A stretch of DNA of 43,938 bases from the IMG/VR virus record IMGVR_UViG_3300037247_001088, positions 1 through 43,938 of that record. One strand, 5' to 3'. Below are positions 31,416-38,115 of this stretch, in pieces. Under the pieces are notes generated by a model, which saw only the letters and a program-made list of their open reading frames with translations, was not told the DNA's origin and did no database searches. The DNA comes from a virus. The position numbers and the translations under genes were made by a program. Numbering within the stretch: position 1 is the stretch's first letter; each line of letters begins with the position of its first letter.

Positions 31416-33008
31416 TCACCCAACATAACTGGTCACCTTGACTCCCTGACCGCTGGCCCGCACCGCTGGGACTCTACGACCTTGCCATGCCAGAGCCAGT
31501 GCCATAACGCGATCGTCATGCCTACCTTCTCGCGCCTCCATCTTGTTGCCTTTATGGATGAAGGTACCTAGCTCCCCTATTGTATCAGCATCCCAGAGAT
31601 TGAGATAGCCGTCCGTCAGCGCTTCGTTCAGGTCTGCTATCGCATTGCGCTTCGTCCTCTCGTCTGTGTGCCACCCTGGGAGTTTCGGTTGCTCTCCTCT
31701 CGCCGCCGCCTCTTGCCAATCACGGAAGTACATCTGATGAGCACGGCTAGGATACGCCGAAAGGAGCTTCTCAACAAGCTTCACTCCGACATAACCGTTC
31801 ACCTCCGGCACCAGCAACGCCTGATGATACATGTCGGCCAGGGCTAAGCAATGCGTGGCAAAGGCGTCCAAGTCCCACGTCGTGCAGTAAAGGCTGGCAG
31901 CAAGGGCTCCGTTGCTCAGATCGATAAGCTGTCCGCAGCTACCGTCCGCGCCGGTACCATACCCAGGGTCCATCGCCAACACATAGCGTGAGCCCAGCGT
32001 TGGTCTGCGCCATACCTTCAGTAAGCCTTGACCTAGATCAAGCTTGTTGAGAGTCGTCAGCGTCTCGAACGGAGGCATGGCATTATCACGCTTGCGCTGA
32101 ACCATCGCAGCGTCAAAGACGATGTTGATAGCTGTCATGCGGAACGCTTCTACGTCGTTTCGTGGATAGTTCTCGTAAAACTCCCCCGGCAAACCCTCAT
32201 AGCTGGCCTTGGTGTCTTCCCACCACCGCTCGTCACGACCTGGACGCTCATGGTAGGGCAGAAAGAGATGGAGAAAGCCAGCAAGCCTCCCTTGCTTGGC
32301 TAGCTCCCACCGCGGTTGTACATAATCATCGTCGCCCCAGGCGGTAGAATACTCGATAAGCTCCGCATCACCCTCTTCGATTGCTGGGGCGACGGCAGCG
32401 TAGTTGTCTGCGGCGTACCGGTGCTTGGCTAGCTCGTCACGGGATACGAGCGTTGCGGAGTACCCCGAGCCCGCTTTGGCCGTGCTGGGGAGAGCTCGTA
32501 CCAACGAGTCAACACCAGGTCGCCCGTTCTTGAGCACTGCGGGGAACTCCAGGTCCCCGTTGTTGTTGCGCCCGATCTCCATGCGCATCCATTCCGGTAA
32601 GTGGTCGTGGATGTATCGCACCCGCTCCAACTGATACGCTGCTTCGTCCTCTCCCTGACTGATAATCAGGACCCGCGCGCTTGGGGTGAACATCGCCACC
32701 CAGCAGCAGTACGCCGCATTCAGCCAGCTAAGCCCTAGTTGGCGGGCCTTGAGGATGAGCCGCTTCCGGCAGCGCTTGTCCTCAAGGAGAGCGAGAACCT
32801 TCTCCTGGCCTGGCCAGAGAGGAAGGATGGGAATAGGCTCGGCGAGGGCTTGGCCTGGGGCTACCTGGGGCTGGATGTAGACGTATTGGAGGAAGTATCG
32901 GAACGAGTAGGCGCAAGCTCCTATCTCGTCGAACTGCTCACGGGTCTTACCCTCAGTCGCCACGCTTTCTGTTCCGATACGCTCGTTGGCGCTCTGCGTT
33001 CGTCCCAT
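31416..33008 (-). CDS. terL: Terminase large subunit (packaging ATPase/nuclease)
   Basis: 530 aa. Walker A-like KARQLGLS (87-94) in LILKARQLGLSWLNAAYC, a following VLIISQGEDEAAYQLE, a Walker B/coupling region (SATLVSRDEL), and the nuclease signature LAMDPGYGTGADGSCGQL (about 325-342) with the first catalytic Asp. It drives DNA into the procapsid and cuts the concatemer. ATG 33008 is supported by GGGAGG eight bases upstream, giving a 56-base overlap with the small gene before it; GTG 32963 is a weaker alternative. Confidence 0.9.
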   Translation of the reverse strand: MGRTQSANERIGTESVATEGKTREQFDEIGACAYSFRYFLQYVYIQPQVAPGQALAEPIPILPLWPGQEKVLALLEDKRCRKRLILKARQLGLSWLNAAYCCWVAMFTPSARVLIISQGEDEAAYQLERVRYIHDHLPEWMRMEIGRNNNGDLEFPAVLKNGRPGVDSLVRALPSTAKAGSGYSATLVSRDELAKHRYAADNYAAVAPAIEEGDAELIEYSTAWGDDDYVQPRWELAKQGRLAGFLHLFLPYHERPGRDERWWEDTKASYEGLPGEFYENYPRNDVEAFRMTAINIVFDAAMVQRKRDNAMPPFETLTTLNKLDLGQGLLKVWRRPTLGSRYVLAMDPGYGTGADGSCGQLIDLSNGALAASLYCTTWDLDAFATHCLALADMYHQALLVPEVNGYVGVKLVEKLLSAYPSRAHQMYFRDWQEAAARGEQPKLPGWHTDERTKRNAIADLNEALTDGYLNLWDADTIGELGTFIHKGNKMEAREGRHDDRVMALALAWQGRRVPAVRASGQGVKVTSYVG

Positions 33009-33138
33009 GCAACCGCCTCCCTCGCCCGCCCTTAGAGAGCGTTACGGTTTCAGGTTGGAGCGTTACGGTTTCCCGTTCTGGATGGCGGCAGAAGCCGATG
33101 CCGAGTCGCTTACAGGAATCACACCGATGGTCGGTCAT
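32953..33138 (-). CDS. Basic micro-protein with Cys pair, upstream of terL
   Basis: 61 aa. CDSCKRLGIGFCRHPE is a CxxC...CxH zinc-like site at the N-terminus; the end NAERQRAYRNRKRGD is a basic helix common in tiny phage DNA-binding proteins. Starts in a TAATG overlap with a smaller ORF and overlaps terL by 56 bases. Could assist terminase or act as a regulator. Confidence 0.6.
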   Translation of the reverse strand: MTDHRCDSCKRLGIGFCRHPERETVTLQPETVTLSKGGRGRRLHGTNAERQRAYRNRKRGD

Positions 33139-33218
33139 TATGATAGCTTCTCTTGCACTATAGCCTTTAGCTCTTCTAGCGCCTCCTCCGGCCAGCTATC
33201 AGGTATCGAAAGAACCAC
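33138..33218 (-). CDS. Possible micro-ORF (26 aa)
   Basis: From GTG 33218 the frame reads VVLSIPDSWPEEALEELKAIVQEKLS and ends with TAA overlapping the ATG of the 61-aa gene. Composition looks protein-like, but no convincing ribosome site is present and the true start is uncertain. Confidence 0.3.
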   Translation of the reverse strand: MVLSIPDSWPEEALEELKAIVQEKLS

Positions 33219-33219
33219 G

Positions 33220-33276
33220 TCAACGGTAGCAGAACGGACGAGCTTCCTCTAGGGGAATCCGCTCGTATTCGTTCAC
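33220..33276 (-). CDS. Possible micro-ORF (18 aa)
   Basis: GTG 33276 overlaps the small terminase stop (TAGTG) with GGAGGAG upstream; product VNEYERIPLEEARPFCYR. Strong ribosome site but very short; may be a leader that carries ribosomes to terL. Confidence 0.3.
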   Translation of the reverse strand: MNEYERIPLEEARPFCYR

Positions 33277-33740
33277 TACTCCTCCTTCGTCACCGTCTCC
33301 GCTGGTAGCTGTCCCTGCGCCCTCTTGAACGCTAGGATGGCTTCTTCTGTCGTCACGTTGAATTGGTTCAATTGATTGAATTGGTTGAAGTTGGCCGGCT
33401 GACGCTCTTCGGTCCATCGACCAGCGAGTTTCAAGAGGAAGCGAACATCCTCTAGGTTGCCTTCCTTCGCGGCTCGCCTACCGATCACTCCGAGAGCCGT
33501 AGCCAGATAGCCGTCAACCTCTACCCGTACCAAAGCGTGTACTTCGTCCATAAACCCAGGAAGACGTTTCCACCGACCTAGAGCGTCCTCTTGTCTATCA
33601 AGTAGAGGAGCTAATTCTCGCTGGGTTTGCGGCTGCCTATCCTGTTCCGGCAACGCGAGCCAGTGCTGCAATTGTATCTGGGCAGAGTTCCACTTGCGAG
33701 GTGGATCGGCGTTCTCACCATTATCGTTCGTTTGGCTCAT
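33276..33740 (-). CDS. terS: Terminase small subunit
   Basis: 154 aa. WNSAQIQLQHWLALPEQDRQPQTQRELAPLLDRQEDALGRWKRLPGFMDEVHALV is the typical small-terminase N-terminal helix-turn-helix that recognises the packaging site, followed by a helical oligomerisation core (ATALGVIGRRAAKEGNLEDVRFLLKLAGRW). A repeated Asn-Gln-Phe-Asn-Gln-Leu linker follows. Immediately precedes terL, the standard order. It selects viral DNA and activates the large subunit. Confidence 0.82.
   Translation of the reverse strand: MSQTNDNGENADPPRKWNSAQIQLQHWLALPEQDRQPQTQRELAPLLDRQEDALGRWKRLPGFMDEVHALVRVEVDGYLATALGVIGRRAAKEGNLEDVRFLLKLAGRWTEERQPANFNQFNQLNQFNVTTEEAILAFKRAQGQLPAETVTKEE
33358..33386. repeat. AT-rich direct repeats inside terS (possible pac element)
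   Basis: TTGAATTGGTT occurs at 33358-33368 and 33376-33386, 18 bp apart, within an AT-rich stretch that contrasts with the GC-richer surroundings. It encodes the FNQFNQLNQFN linker. Packaging sites of several phages lie inside terS. Confidence 0.6.
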
Positions 33741-33744
33741 GCCC

Positions 33745-33879
33745 TTACCACGCGATAAACGGTACGTAGAGCGTAGTCATATCGGCACTGGGCCATTTGC
33801 ACGTTATGCAGCAACCCGGATAGTTGAACCGAGGTGTGTAGTCGGGCCGGACCTGGTAACGCGCTCCTTCGTCACTCAT
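33745..33879 (-). CDS. Micro-protein, first gene of the virion unit (44 aa)
   Basis: ATG 33879 to TAA 33745. MSDEGARYQVRPDYTPRFNYPGCCITCKWPSADMTTLYVPFIAW contains CCxxC. There is no ribosome site, so it may be translated from a leaderless or near-leaderless message. Immediately followed by terS. Confidence 0.42.
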   Translation of the reverse strand: MSDEGARYQVRPDYTPRFNYPGCCITCKWPSADMTTLYVPFIAW

Positions 33880-34007
33880 GGATGGAGGGTAGCACCACGC
33901 CCCGAATCGGTCAAGATTGCCCCTAATAGCCCTAACTAACCCCTAATATCGCTAGTACCTTGCACGGGTGCGATGTATGATACGGCCATAGCGATGGAGG
34001 TGAAGTG
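33880..34007. promoter_or_regulatory. Divergent control region between virion and early units
   Basis: The only place where the two transcription units start back to back. Leftward: TTGACC, 17 bp, TACCCT ends a few bases before the 44-aa gene. Rightward: TATGAT at 33976-33981 with a poor -35. Three CCCTAA boxes (33921, 33930, 33941) lie between, the outer two as CCCCTAATA 20 bp apart, i.e. two helical turns, a likely operator. Promoter calls are tentative. Confidence 0.45.
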
Positions 34008-34181
34008 ATGGCGAAGCGAAGACAGCAGCGATGGTGGGAACACGATGGCCACGATCCGATAGAGCCCATGGGGACATGCGGCTGGTGCGGTGGTACTATC
34101 TTCCGACATCTCGCTTGCGGAGAGCCTTTCGGACATGCCTGTACCCAGCAGATAGGCAATCGACCAGGTTGTCACCACTAG
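34008..34181 (+). CDS. Cys/His-rich micro-protein, first early gene (57 aa)
   Basis: ATG 34008 with GGAGGTGAAGTG in front. MAKRRQQRWWEHDGHDPIEP, then CGWCGG, and further Cys/His (RHLACGEPFGHAC...GCHH). At least five Cys and five His; a zinc protein, perhaps a transcription-related early factor. Function unknown. Confidence 0.6.
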   Translation: MAKRRQQRWWEHDGHDPIEPMGTCGWCGGTIFRHLACGEPFGHACTQQIGNRPGCHH

Positions 34182-34193
34182 TCGTCCCGATGA

Positions 34194-34214
34194 GCCCTAA
34201 TGGGCGAAACCCCC
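34194..34214 (+). other. Two small hairpins after the first early gene
   Basis: GCCC-TAAT-GGGC (34194-34205) and a CCCCT...AGGGG pair just beyond, in the 74-base gap before the next start. No T-run follows. A weak attenuator or processing site is possible. Confidence 0.35.
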
Positions 34215-34255
34215 TCCAGGGGTAGACGACAGAGAAAGTGGAGGAGAGTGAAGCG

Positions 34256-34471
34256 ATGATGCGAAATCTAGAAACTGGCAATCTCTGCCCAAGTATCCTT
34301 CAAGACTCTACGTGCCGGAAGTTCCAAGGGCATGATGGCTGGTGCGTACACGGTACATCTCAATGGTGCGGCTACTGCCTCGACGCCGTCTGTGCTCAAG
34401 GCCACCCCGATACTCACTACGAGATGTTGGCTCAGCGGCTACCACCTTACTCCGGTAAGCGCCCGTCATGA
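34256..34471 (+). CDS. Cys-rich micro-protein, 71 aa
   Basis: ATG 34256 behind GTGGAGGAG. CPS...CRKFQGHDGWCVHG...WCGYCLDAVCAQGHP has six Cys and several His, arranged like a double zinc knuckle. The stop overlaps the next start by ATGA. Function unknown. Confidence 0.6.
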   Translation: MMRNLETGNLCPSILQDSTCRKFQGHDGWCVHGTSQWCGYCLDAVCAQGHPDTHYEMLAQRLPPYSGKRPS

Positions 34472-34545
34472 GCAACCTGATCCGCTGCATCTACTGCAAG
34501 ATGTACCGACCCCGATCATGGACCCGCTGCCCGTGCGGGAAGTAG
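34468..34545 (+). CDS. Mini zinc ribbon, 25 aa
   Basis: MSNLIRCIYCKMYRPRSWTRCPCGK: CxxC and CxC in a 25-residue frame, ATGA overlap upstream. It resembles a free-standing rubredoxin-type knuckle. Very short, but both the overlap and Cys pattern argue for reality. Confidence 0.45.
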   Translation: MSNLIRCIYCKMYRPRSWTRCPCGK

Positions 34546-34554
34546 GAGGAAGTG

Positions 34555-34926
34555 ATGGACCATACGCCAGAGCCATGGAAGACCGACGCTTACCTGATCG
34601 TAGCCGAAGTCCCTAGTGGCCGTCCTGGTGGCGAAGTGATCGTGCAATGCACCCCTACCGTCAGTAGGGTGCGAAGCCTCGAGCAAGACAAAGCCAACGC
34701 CCGTCGCATCGTCGCTGCCGTCAATGCCTGCGTAGGCATCAGCACCGAGGCGCTGGAAGATGGCGTGATCGAGGAGCTGGTGGAAGCGCTACGGCAAACC
34801 GCAGATGGCTTCCACGGGGTGCGGAACCACAGCATCGCGTTCGCAGAGTGCCGGACAACATCATGCCGAGCAGCCAGAAACACAATCGCCAAAGCGAGGG
34901 GCACCGATGCCGACACTCAGCGCTGA
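34555..34926 (+). CDS. TPxPW-type phage protein A
   Basis: 123 aa from ATG 34555 with AGGAGG ahead. Starts MDHTPEPWKT, has NARRIVAAVNACVGI near 50 and helical end. This is the common small phage family beginning TPxPW with a later ARLIAAAPxLL box; function unknown though abundant in temperate and lytic phages. Relatives at 37703 and 40381 in this genome. Confidence 0.65.
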   Translation: MDHTPEPWKTDAYLIVAEVPSGRPGGEVIVQCTPTVSRVRSLEQDKANARRIVAAVNACVGISTEALEDGVIEELVEALRQTADGFHGVRNHSIAFAECRTTSCRAARNTIAKARGTDADTQR

Positions 34927-35122
34927 CGAGGTTCGCACGATCCGCATGGACGCCGGCCTTACCCAGCAGCAGCTCGCCGACCGGATTGGTGTCTCTGTGG
35001 ACACCGTGCGAAGTTGGGAGCAAGGCTACCGGCGACCGCTCGGCACAGCGACCAAGCTACTCCTGATGCTCGCGGAGGAGACAAGAGCACAAGAGGAGGG
35101 TAGAGATGCGAAAGCTGGATAG
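34907..35122 (+). CDS. XRE-family helix-turn-helix regulator
   Basis: 71 aa from ATG 34907. DEVRTIRMDAGLTQQQLADRIGVSVDTVRSWEQGYRRPLGTATKLLLMLAEE is a complete HTH of the Cro/CI/MqsA type with canonical LTQQQLADxIGVS...VxxWEQG. No protease or oligomerisation domain is attached, so it looks like a Cro-type switch or early-gene timer. CCCTAA boxes upstream of the early unit are possible targets. The longer frame from 34805 is not favoured. Confidence 0.8.
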   Translation: MPTLSADEVRTIRMDAGLTQQQLADRIGVSVDTVRSWEQGYRRPLGTATKLLLMLAEETRAQEEGRDAKAG

Positions 35123-35342
35123 TTTCAAGTTCAAGGGCAAGCACGGCAGCAGCCGCTACCCCTGGCAGGAATGGTTGGACGGAGGGATATATGAATTAGT
35201 GCGGGGAGAGGATTTTCAGACCACCGCCGCCAGCCTCCGCGGCACTGCTGTTGCAGCCGCTTACCGTAGAGGATTGAAATTGCGCACATCGATCAGGGGC
35301 AATGCGGTAACTATCCAAGCATACACCTCAGATGGCTCGTAA
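35106..35342 (+). CDS. Small basic protein, unknown
   Basis: 78 aa, GGAGGG upstream, 17-base overlap with the XRE gene. MRKLDSFKFKGKHGSSRYPWQEWLDGGIYELVRGEDFQTTAASLRGTAVAAAYRRGLKLRTS resembles a tiny DNA-mimic or DNA-binding beta/helix protein (FxxTAASLRGTAVAAAYRRGLKL looks like an HTH). Possible partner of the XRE regulator. Confidence 0.6.
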   Translation: MRKLDSFKFKGKHGSSRYPWQEWLDGGIYELVRGEDFQTTAASLRGTAVAAAYRRGLKLRTSIRGNAVTIQAYTSDGS

Positions 35343-35490
35343 GTACGGCGACTGCCCCGTCCGAAAGGACGGTACAGCAGGAACGCACTACCTCTCTGGC
35401 CGATGGCGGAAACCGATCGGGAAGTGGGATGACCTATGCGGGGGCGTGGGCCAGCCAGCGAAGTTGCACACGTATTCAAAAGGAGCATGA
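35332..35490 (+). CDS. Small basic protein, 52 aa
   Basis: MARKYGDCPVRKDGTAGTHYLSGRWRKPIGKWDDLCGG...; two Cys only. ATG 35332 overlaps the preceding gene by 11 bases and its TGA overlaps the next ATG by four. Function unknown. Confidence 0.45.
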   Translation: MARKYGDCPVRKDGTAGTHYLSGRWRKPIGKWDDLCGGVGQPAKLHTYSKGA

Positions 35491-35837
35491 TGTACGGAAT
35501 CTGGACACACCCGGAAACAGGTGACCGCTACGCGGTCGAGATACAGAATGACCGGCTGATTCGCGCATACGGCCCGCTCGCAGATGCCGAGGGCCGTACT
35601 TGGGCTAGCATCCGTTACGCGCTAGATGGATGGGGAGATAGAATAACAGCCGAATGGATTGAGGACGAGATGGCCCGAACGGTGGTACGGTCGTACAGGC
35701 ACATCGCGCAAGAGATAGTCATCTGTAACGACTGCGGAGCCTACGCCCCAACCGAAGAGGCCGTTCGGCACGAGCCTACCTGTAACCCTGGGGAATCCGA
35801 GGACTGGCGTAAGTTCTTCGAGGAGTTGGAGCCATGA
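35487..35837 (+). CDS. Early protein with C-terminal zinc knuckle
   Basis: 116 aa from ATG 35487 (AAAGGAGC ahead, ATGA overlap). MMYGIWTHPETGDRYAVEIQNDRLIRAYGPL is beta-like, and CNDCGAYAPTEEAVRHEPTC near 80-99 is a CxxC...HxxxC finger. Unknown function. Confidence 0.62.
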   Translation: MMYGIWTHPETGDRYAVEIQNDRLIRAYGPLADAEGRTWASIRYALDGWGDRITAEWIEDEMARTVVRSYRHIAQEIVICNDCGAYAPTEEAVRHEPTCNPGESEDWRKFFEELEP

Positions 35838-36031
35838 CCTGCGCTACCCATGAATCCGCTCTGGAGCGGATGTGCTCTTACTGCCATGCACTCTATTGCG
35901 ACGCTGACAACCACGAGCACACCAGGAAGTCATGCCTGGATTTCTTAGAGCGTAAGGCTAGAGAAGCATTACTAGTCTATGACGACTACCAATGGCTTCT
36001 AACACGACGGTTACAGGAGCTACAGCTGTGA
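35834..36031 (+). CDS. Cys/His-rich micro-protein, 65 aa
   Basis: MTCATHESALERMCSYCHALYCDADNHEHTRKSCLDFLERKARE: six Cys and four His within 34 residues, similar in spacing to B-box/zinc-binding folds, followed by a helical tail. ATGA overlap upstream, GTGA overlap downstream. Function unknown. Confidence 0.62.
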   Translation: MTCATHESALERMCSYCHALYCDADNHEHTRKSCLDFLERKAREALLVYDDYQWLLTRRLQELQL

Positions 36032-36363
36032 CCACAGAGCGCACGGAAGAGGACTACGCGGAGATTATGGAGGCGCTGAGCCAGTTTGAAGGGAAGCGTG
36101 TTCAGCTCAGTTATAGTTTCTCCGACGGAACCGAGATCACAGGAGTGCAAGACATCTCAAAGCCTGCCGCTATGTTCGTCCAGTCTTGTGTCGGGGTGAG
36201 GCAGCCATTCCAAACGGCAGCGGATGCGAAACGCCTCATATTTGACGTACCTGGACCCAGCACTCTGCATCTCTGCCCTGCAATGACGGTTGAGGTATGG
36301 GACAACGGTTTCCACTTTAGTGGACACGGCATAATTCATGAGGGAGTCCTGATAGAGCCATGA
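36028..36363 (+). CDS. Early protein, unknown (111 aa)
   Basis: GTG 36028 is chosen for its four-base overlap and AGGAG eight bases upstream; the ATG at 35992 lies deep inside the preceding gene. Product VTTERTEEDYAEIMEALSQFEGKRVQLSYSFSDGTEITG is helical then beta-rich. No family. Confidence 0.58.
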   Translation: MTTERTEEDYAEIMEALSQFEGKRVQLSYSFSDGTEITGVQDISKPAAMFVQSCVGVRQPFQTAADAKRLIFDVPGPSTLHLCPAMTVEVWDNGFHFSGHGIIHEGVLIEP

Positions 36364-36809
36364 CCCTCCTCACCGTGCTCCTCCTTCTCCTCGGCATGAC
36401 CAGCACCAGCTTCGTCGCCCCCGAAGGTACCGGATACGTGACCTATATGGACGGGGTGCGTGTTGGGTGGTACAAGACCCAGCCGGAGGCCGAGAACGCC
36501 TACAACGCGGCACTGGTCGCCGAGGATCCCAACCTCCACGAACAGGCTTGCGTCAGAGCCTGGGAGATGGCCTACTACTGGAACCCTGATCACTTGCGCC
36601 CTAATGGGGATAGGTGGTGGATGGGCCTAGAGCTAGGAGCCGGTACTTATGATGAGATTGCGGTCATACACGCGCTGTCTCTCAGAATCGCTACCGACGC
36701 TTGGCTCGGCACCCCTAACCAAGCCGCCGTGAGACGCGACCCGATAACGACCTACGGGCTCTGCTTCGAGCCCCACAACAACACCTGGGTAGTCATAGCA
36801 AGGAGGTAG
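36360..36809 (+). CDS. Exported early protein with signal peptide
   Basis: 149 aa. The N-terminus MTLLTVLLLLLGMTSTSFVAP is a signal peptide or single anchor with a likely cleavage near residue 20; no positive n-region, so secretion efficiency is unclear. The mature part (TGYVTYMDGVRVGWYKTQPEAENAYNAAL...WEMAYYWNPDHLRPNGDRWWMGLE) is Trp/Tyr-rich and contains one Cys pair candidate. An exported early phage protein suggests envelope action such as superinfection exclusion, but this is speculation. Confidence 0.6.
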   Translation: MTLLTVLLLLLGMTSTSFVAPEGTGYVTYMDGVRVGWYKTQPEAENAYNAALVAEDPNLHEQACVRAWEMAYYWNPDHLRPNGDRWWMGLELGAGTYDEIAVIHALSLRIATDAWLGTPNQAAVRRDPITTYGLCFEPHNNTWVVIARR

Positions 36810-36811
36810 CG

Positions 36812-37084
36812 ATGAGCGACCAGAGCGTGGAGCAGCGGCTAGAAGCGTTTGGGAAACGTGGCCGTGATTGGGATTCTCAGTGGGTTCTTGACCAACTCGC
36901 CGAGGCCCAGCGTAGGGAGGGGCGACTTCAGCATGCCTACGAGAATATCCGCATGGTGCTTGAGCACGCTGTCAAAGATGGCCTCTTGACGACTAATGCC
37001 CTAGATTACGCCGACATGATTCTGAGCGGAGAGGTAGATGAGATCACCTTTCGCGAGATCGAAGCACCGGAGGAGCAACGATGA
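36812..37084 (+). CDS. Early helical protein sharing a start module with 4526
   Basis: 90 aa. AAGGAGGTAGC and ATG AGC GAC CAG xGC GTG GAG CAG match the gene at 4526 in all but two of about 36 bases; after that the two diverge. The remainder (GKRGRDWDSQWVLDQLAEAQRREGRLQHAYENIRMVLEHAV) is helical. Function unknown. Confidence 0.62.
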   Translation: MSDQSVEQRLEAFGKRGRDWDSQWVLDQLAEAQRREGRLQHAYENIRMVLEHAVKDGLLTTNALDYADMILSGEVDEITFREIEAPEEQR

Positions 37085-37389
37085 CCCAGCCAAAGACGGA
37101 GACCCGCAAGCCGACCTATTCTCTCGAGGCGGACTACGAGTACCCTGATACATTCAAAATCTTCGCCAGTAATGAGAGGATCGGCACTATGTACGGTAAA
37201 GAGCATGCCCTAGTCCTGGCAGAGTTGTTCAAGCAGGGGCAGTGCGAGCACCCACGAGAGAGCGTGGTGATCTTACAAGAACGACCACGCGCTCTTCCTG
37301 AACCAGGAGGCGATCTTGTCATGGTCTGCTACAAGTGCGGGCGCATCCTCCCTGAGTACCCAGTGGACGGCGATAAGGAGACAAAGTGA
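37081..37389 (+). CDS. Early protein with zinc-ribbon end
   Basis: 102 aa. A mixed N-terminal half (SLEADYEYPDTFKIFASNERIGTMYGKEHALVLAELF) and a Cys/His cluster: QCEHPRE...VCYKCGRILPEY. The CxH plus CxxC could bind zinc. ATGA overlap upstream. Unknown. Confidence 0.58.
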   Translation: MTQPKTETRKPTYSLEADYEYPDTFKIFASNERIGTMYGKEHALVLAELFKQGQCEHPRESVVILQERPRALPEPGGDLVMVCYKCGRILPEYPVDGDKETK

Positions 37390-37529
37390 AGACTAGCAAG
37401 GTTCAATGTTCACGCTGTCCTCAACAAGTCGAAACTTGGGTACTGCACGGCAGCACTATGACGATCAGTCATAAAGATCGCCGTGGTAGTTGGTGCTCTG
37501 GTGGCTACCGAAAGGTGGAAAATGGCTAA
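37386..37529 (+). CDS. Cys micro-protein, 47 aa
   Basis: GTG 37386 overlaps the preceding stop by GTGA. VQCSRCPQQVETWVLHGSTMTISHKDRRGSWCSGGYRK has CxxC, His and a later Cys. Its TAA lies eight bases into the next gene. Function unknown. Confidence 0.5.
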   Translation: MKTSKVQCSRCPQQVETWVLHGSTMTISHKDRRGSWCSGGYRKVENG

Positions 37530-37710
37530 CAAAGAGTACGAAGTGACACTGACTATCATCTATCTAGTCAGTGCACCGAACGAAGAAGCAGCAAACGACC
37601 GGGCCGATCTCATAGCAGAGGGAGCACAAGATGGGATACTCAAGCTCAAGCAACGTTGGGCACCCGATGAAATGGAGATCGAGTACACGATTGAGGTAAG
37701 TGATGCCTAA
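37522..37710 (+). CDS. Small protein, unknown (62 aa)
   Basis: ATG 37522 with AAGGTGG ahead. MANKEYEVTLTIIYLVSAPNEEAANDRADLIAEGAQDGILKLKQRWAPDEMEIEYTIEVSDA has the beta-alpha-beta look of a small single-domain fold. Ends GAT GCC TAA, the first of the recurrent stop/start junctions described in the findings. Confidence 0.55.
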   Translation: MANKEYEVTLTIIYLVSAPNEEAANDRADLIAEGAQDGILKLKQRWAPDEMEIEYTIEVSDA

Positions 37711-37921
37711 CGACCTCCCTTGGATCGTCCACAACGATGGCTCGGATACCCTGAAGATTCGCCTCGACTTCGGGCCGGATGAGCTAGGACCAATCGTGGC
37801 CCTTGTGCCGAAATCATCATACGAGAGCGCGGCTAACGCACGCCTGATAGTTGCCGCCCGCGCACTGAGGGCATCCTTGCACAGTATCCTATTCCCTGAA
37901 CCCCAAACCAAAGGAGAGTGA
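37703..37921 (+). CDS. TPxPW-type relative with NARLIVAA box
   Basis: 72 aa from ATG 37703 (MPNDLPWIVHNDGSDTL...). The NARLIVAARALRASLHSIL box matches the C-terminal end of the TPxPW family at 34555 and 40381, while the N-terminus has LPW in place of TPxPW. It begins within the ATGCCTAAC junction and ends at TGATG. Confidence 0.58.
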   Translation: MPNDLPWIVHNDGSDTLKIRLDFGPDELGPIVALVPKSSYESAANARLIVAARALRASLHSILFPEPQTKGE

Positions 37922-38115
37922 TGGACGACCATTCCGCAGAGCTGATTCGGGAGTACCCTCACAGCATCGAGTTGAGTAAGGACGCGAAGGACGTGTATCG
38001 CTGGACTATCAAGCTTCGCTTCAACGACGGAGATCAAGACTCTGTCCACGAGCGCCTAGTCGCAATTGATGCTCGGCTCCGCGAAGACTTCTCGCCAGGA
38101 AGTAGTGATGCCTAA
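37921..38115 (+). CDS. PHS-type early protein, copy 1
   Basis: 64 aa from ATG 37921. EYPHSIELSKDAKDVYRWTIKLRFNDGDQDSVHERLVAIDARLRED aligns with the gene at 40139 (EWPHSVEIGQTAKKEW...LKVRFKEAGDPESIVGQLTALRAGIED), so the two are diverged paralogues. Ends GAT GCC TAA in the recurrent junction. Family unknown. Confidence 0.6.
   Translation: MDDHSAELIREYPHSIELSKDAKDVYRWTIKLRFNDGDQDSVHERLVAIDARLREDFSPGSSDA

Noticed and set aside
34805-35122. 105-residue XRE protein with a longer N-terminus
   Set aside because: The extra 34 residues read through the preceding gene in another frame and look unnatural; ATG 34907 fits the HTH family length.
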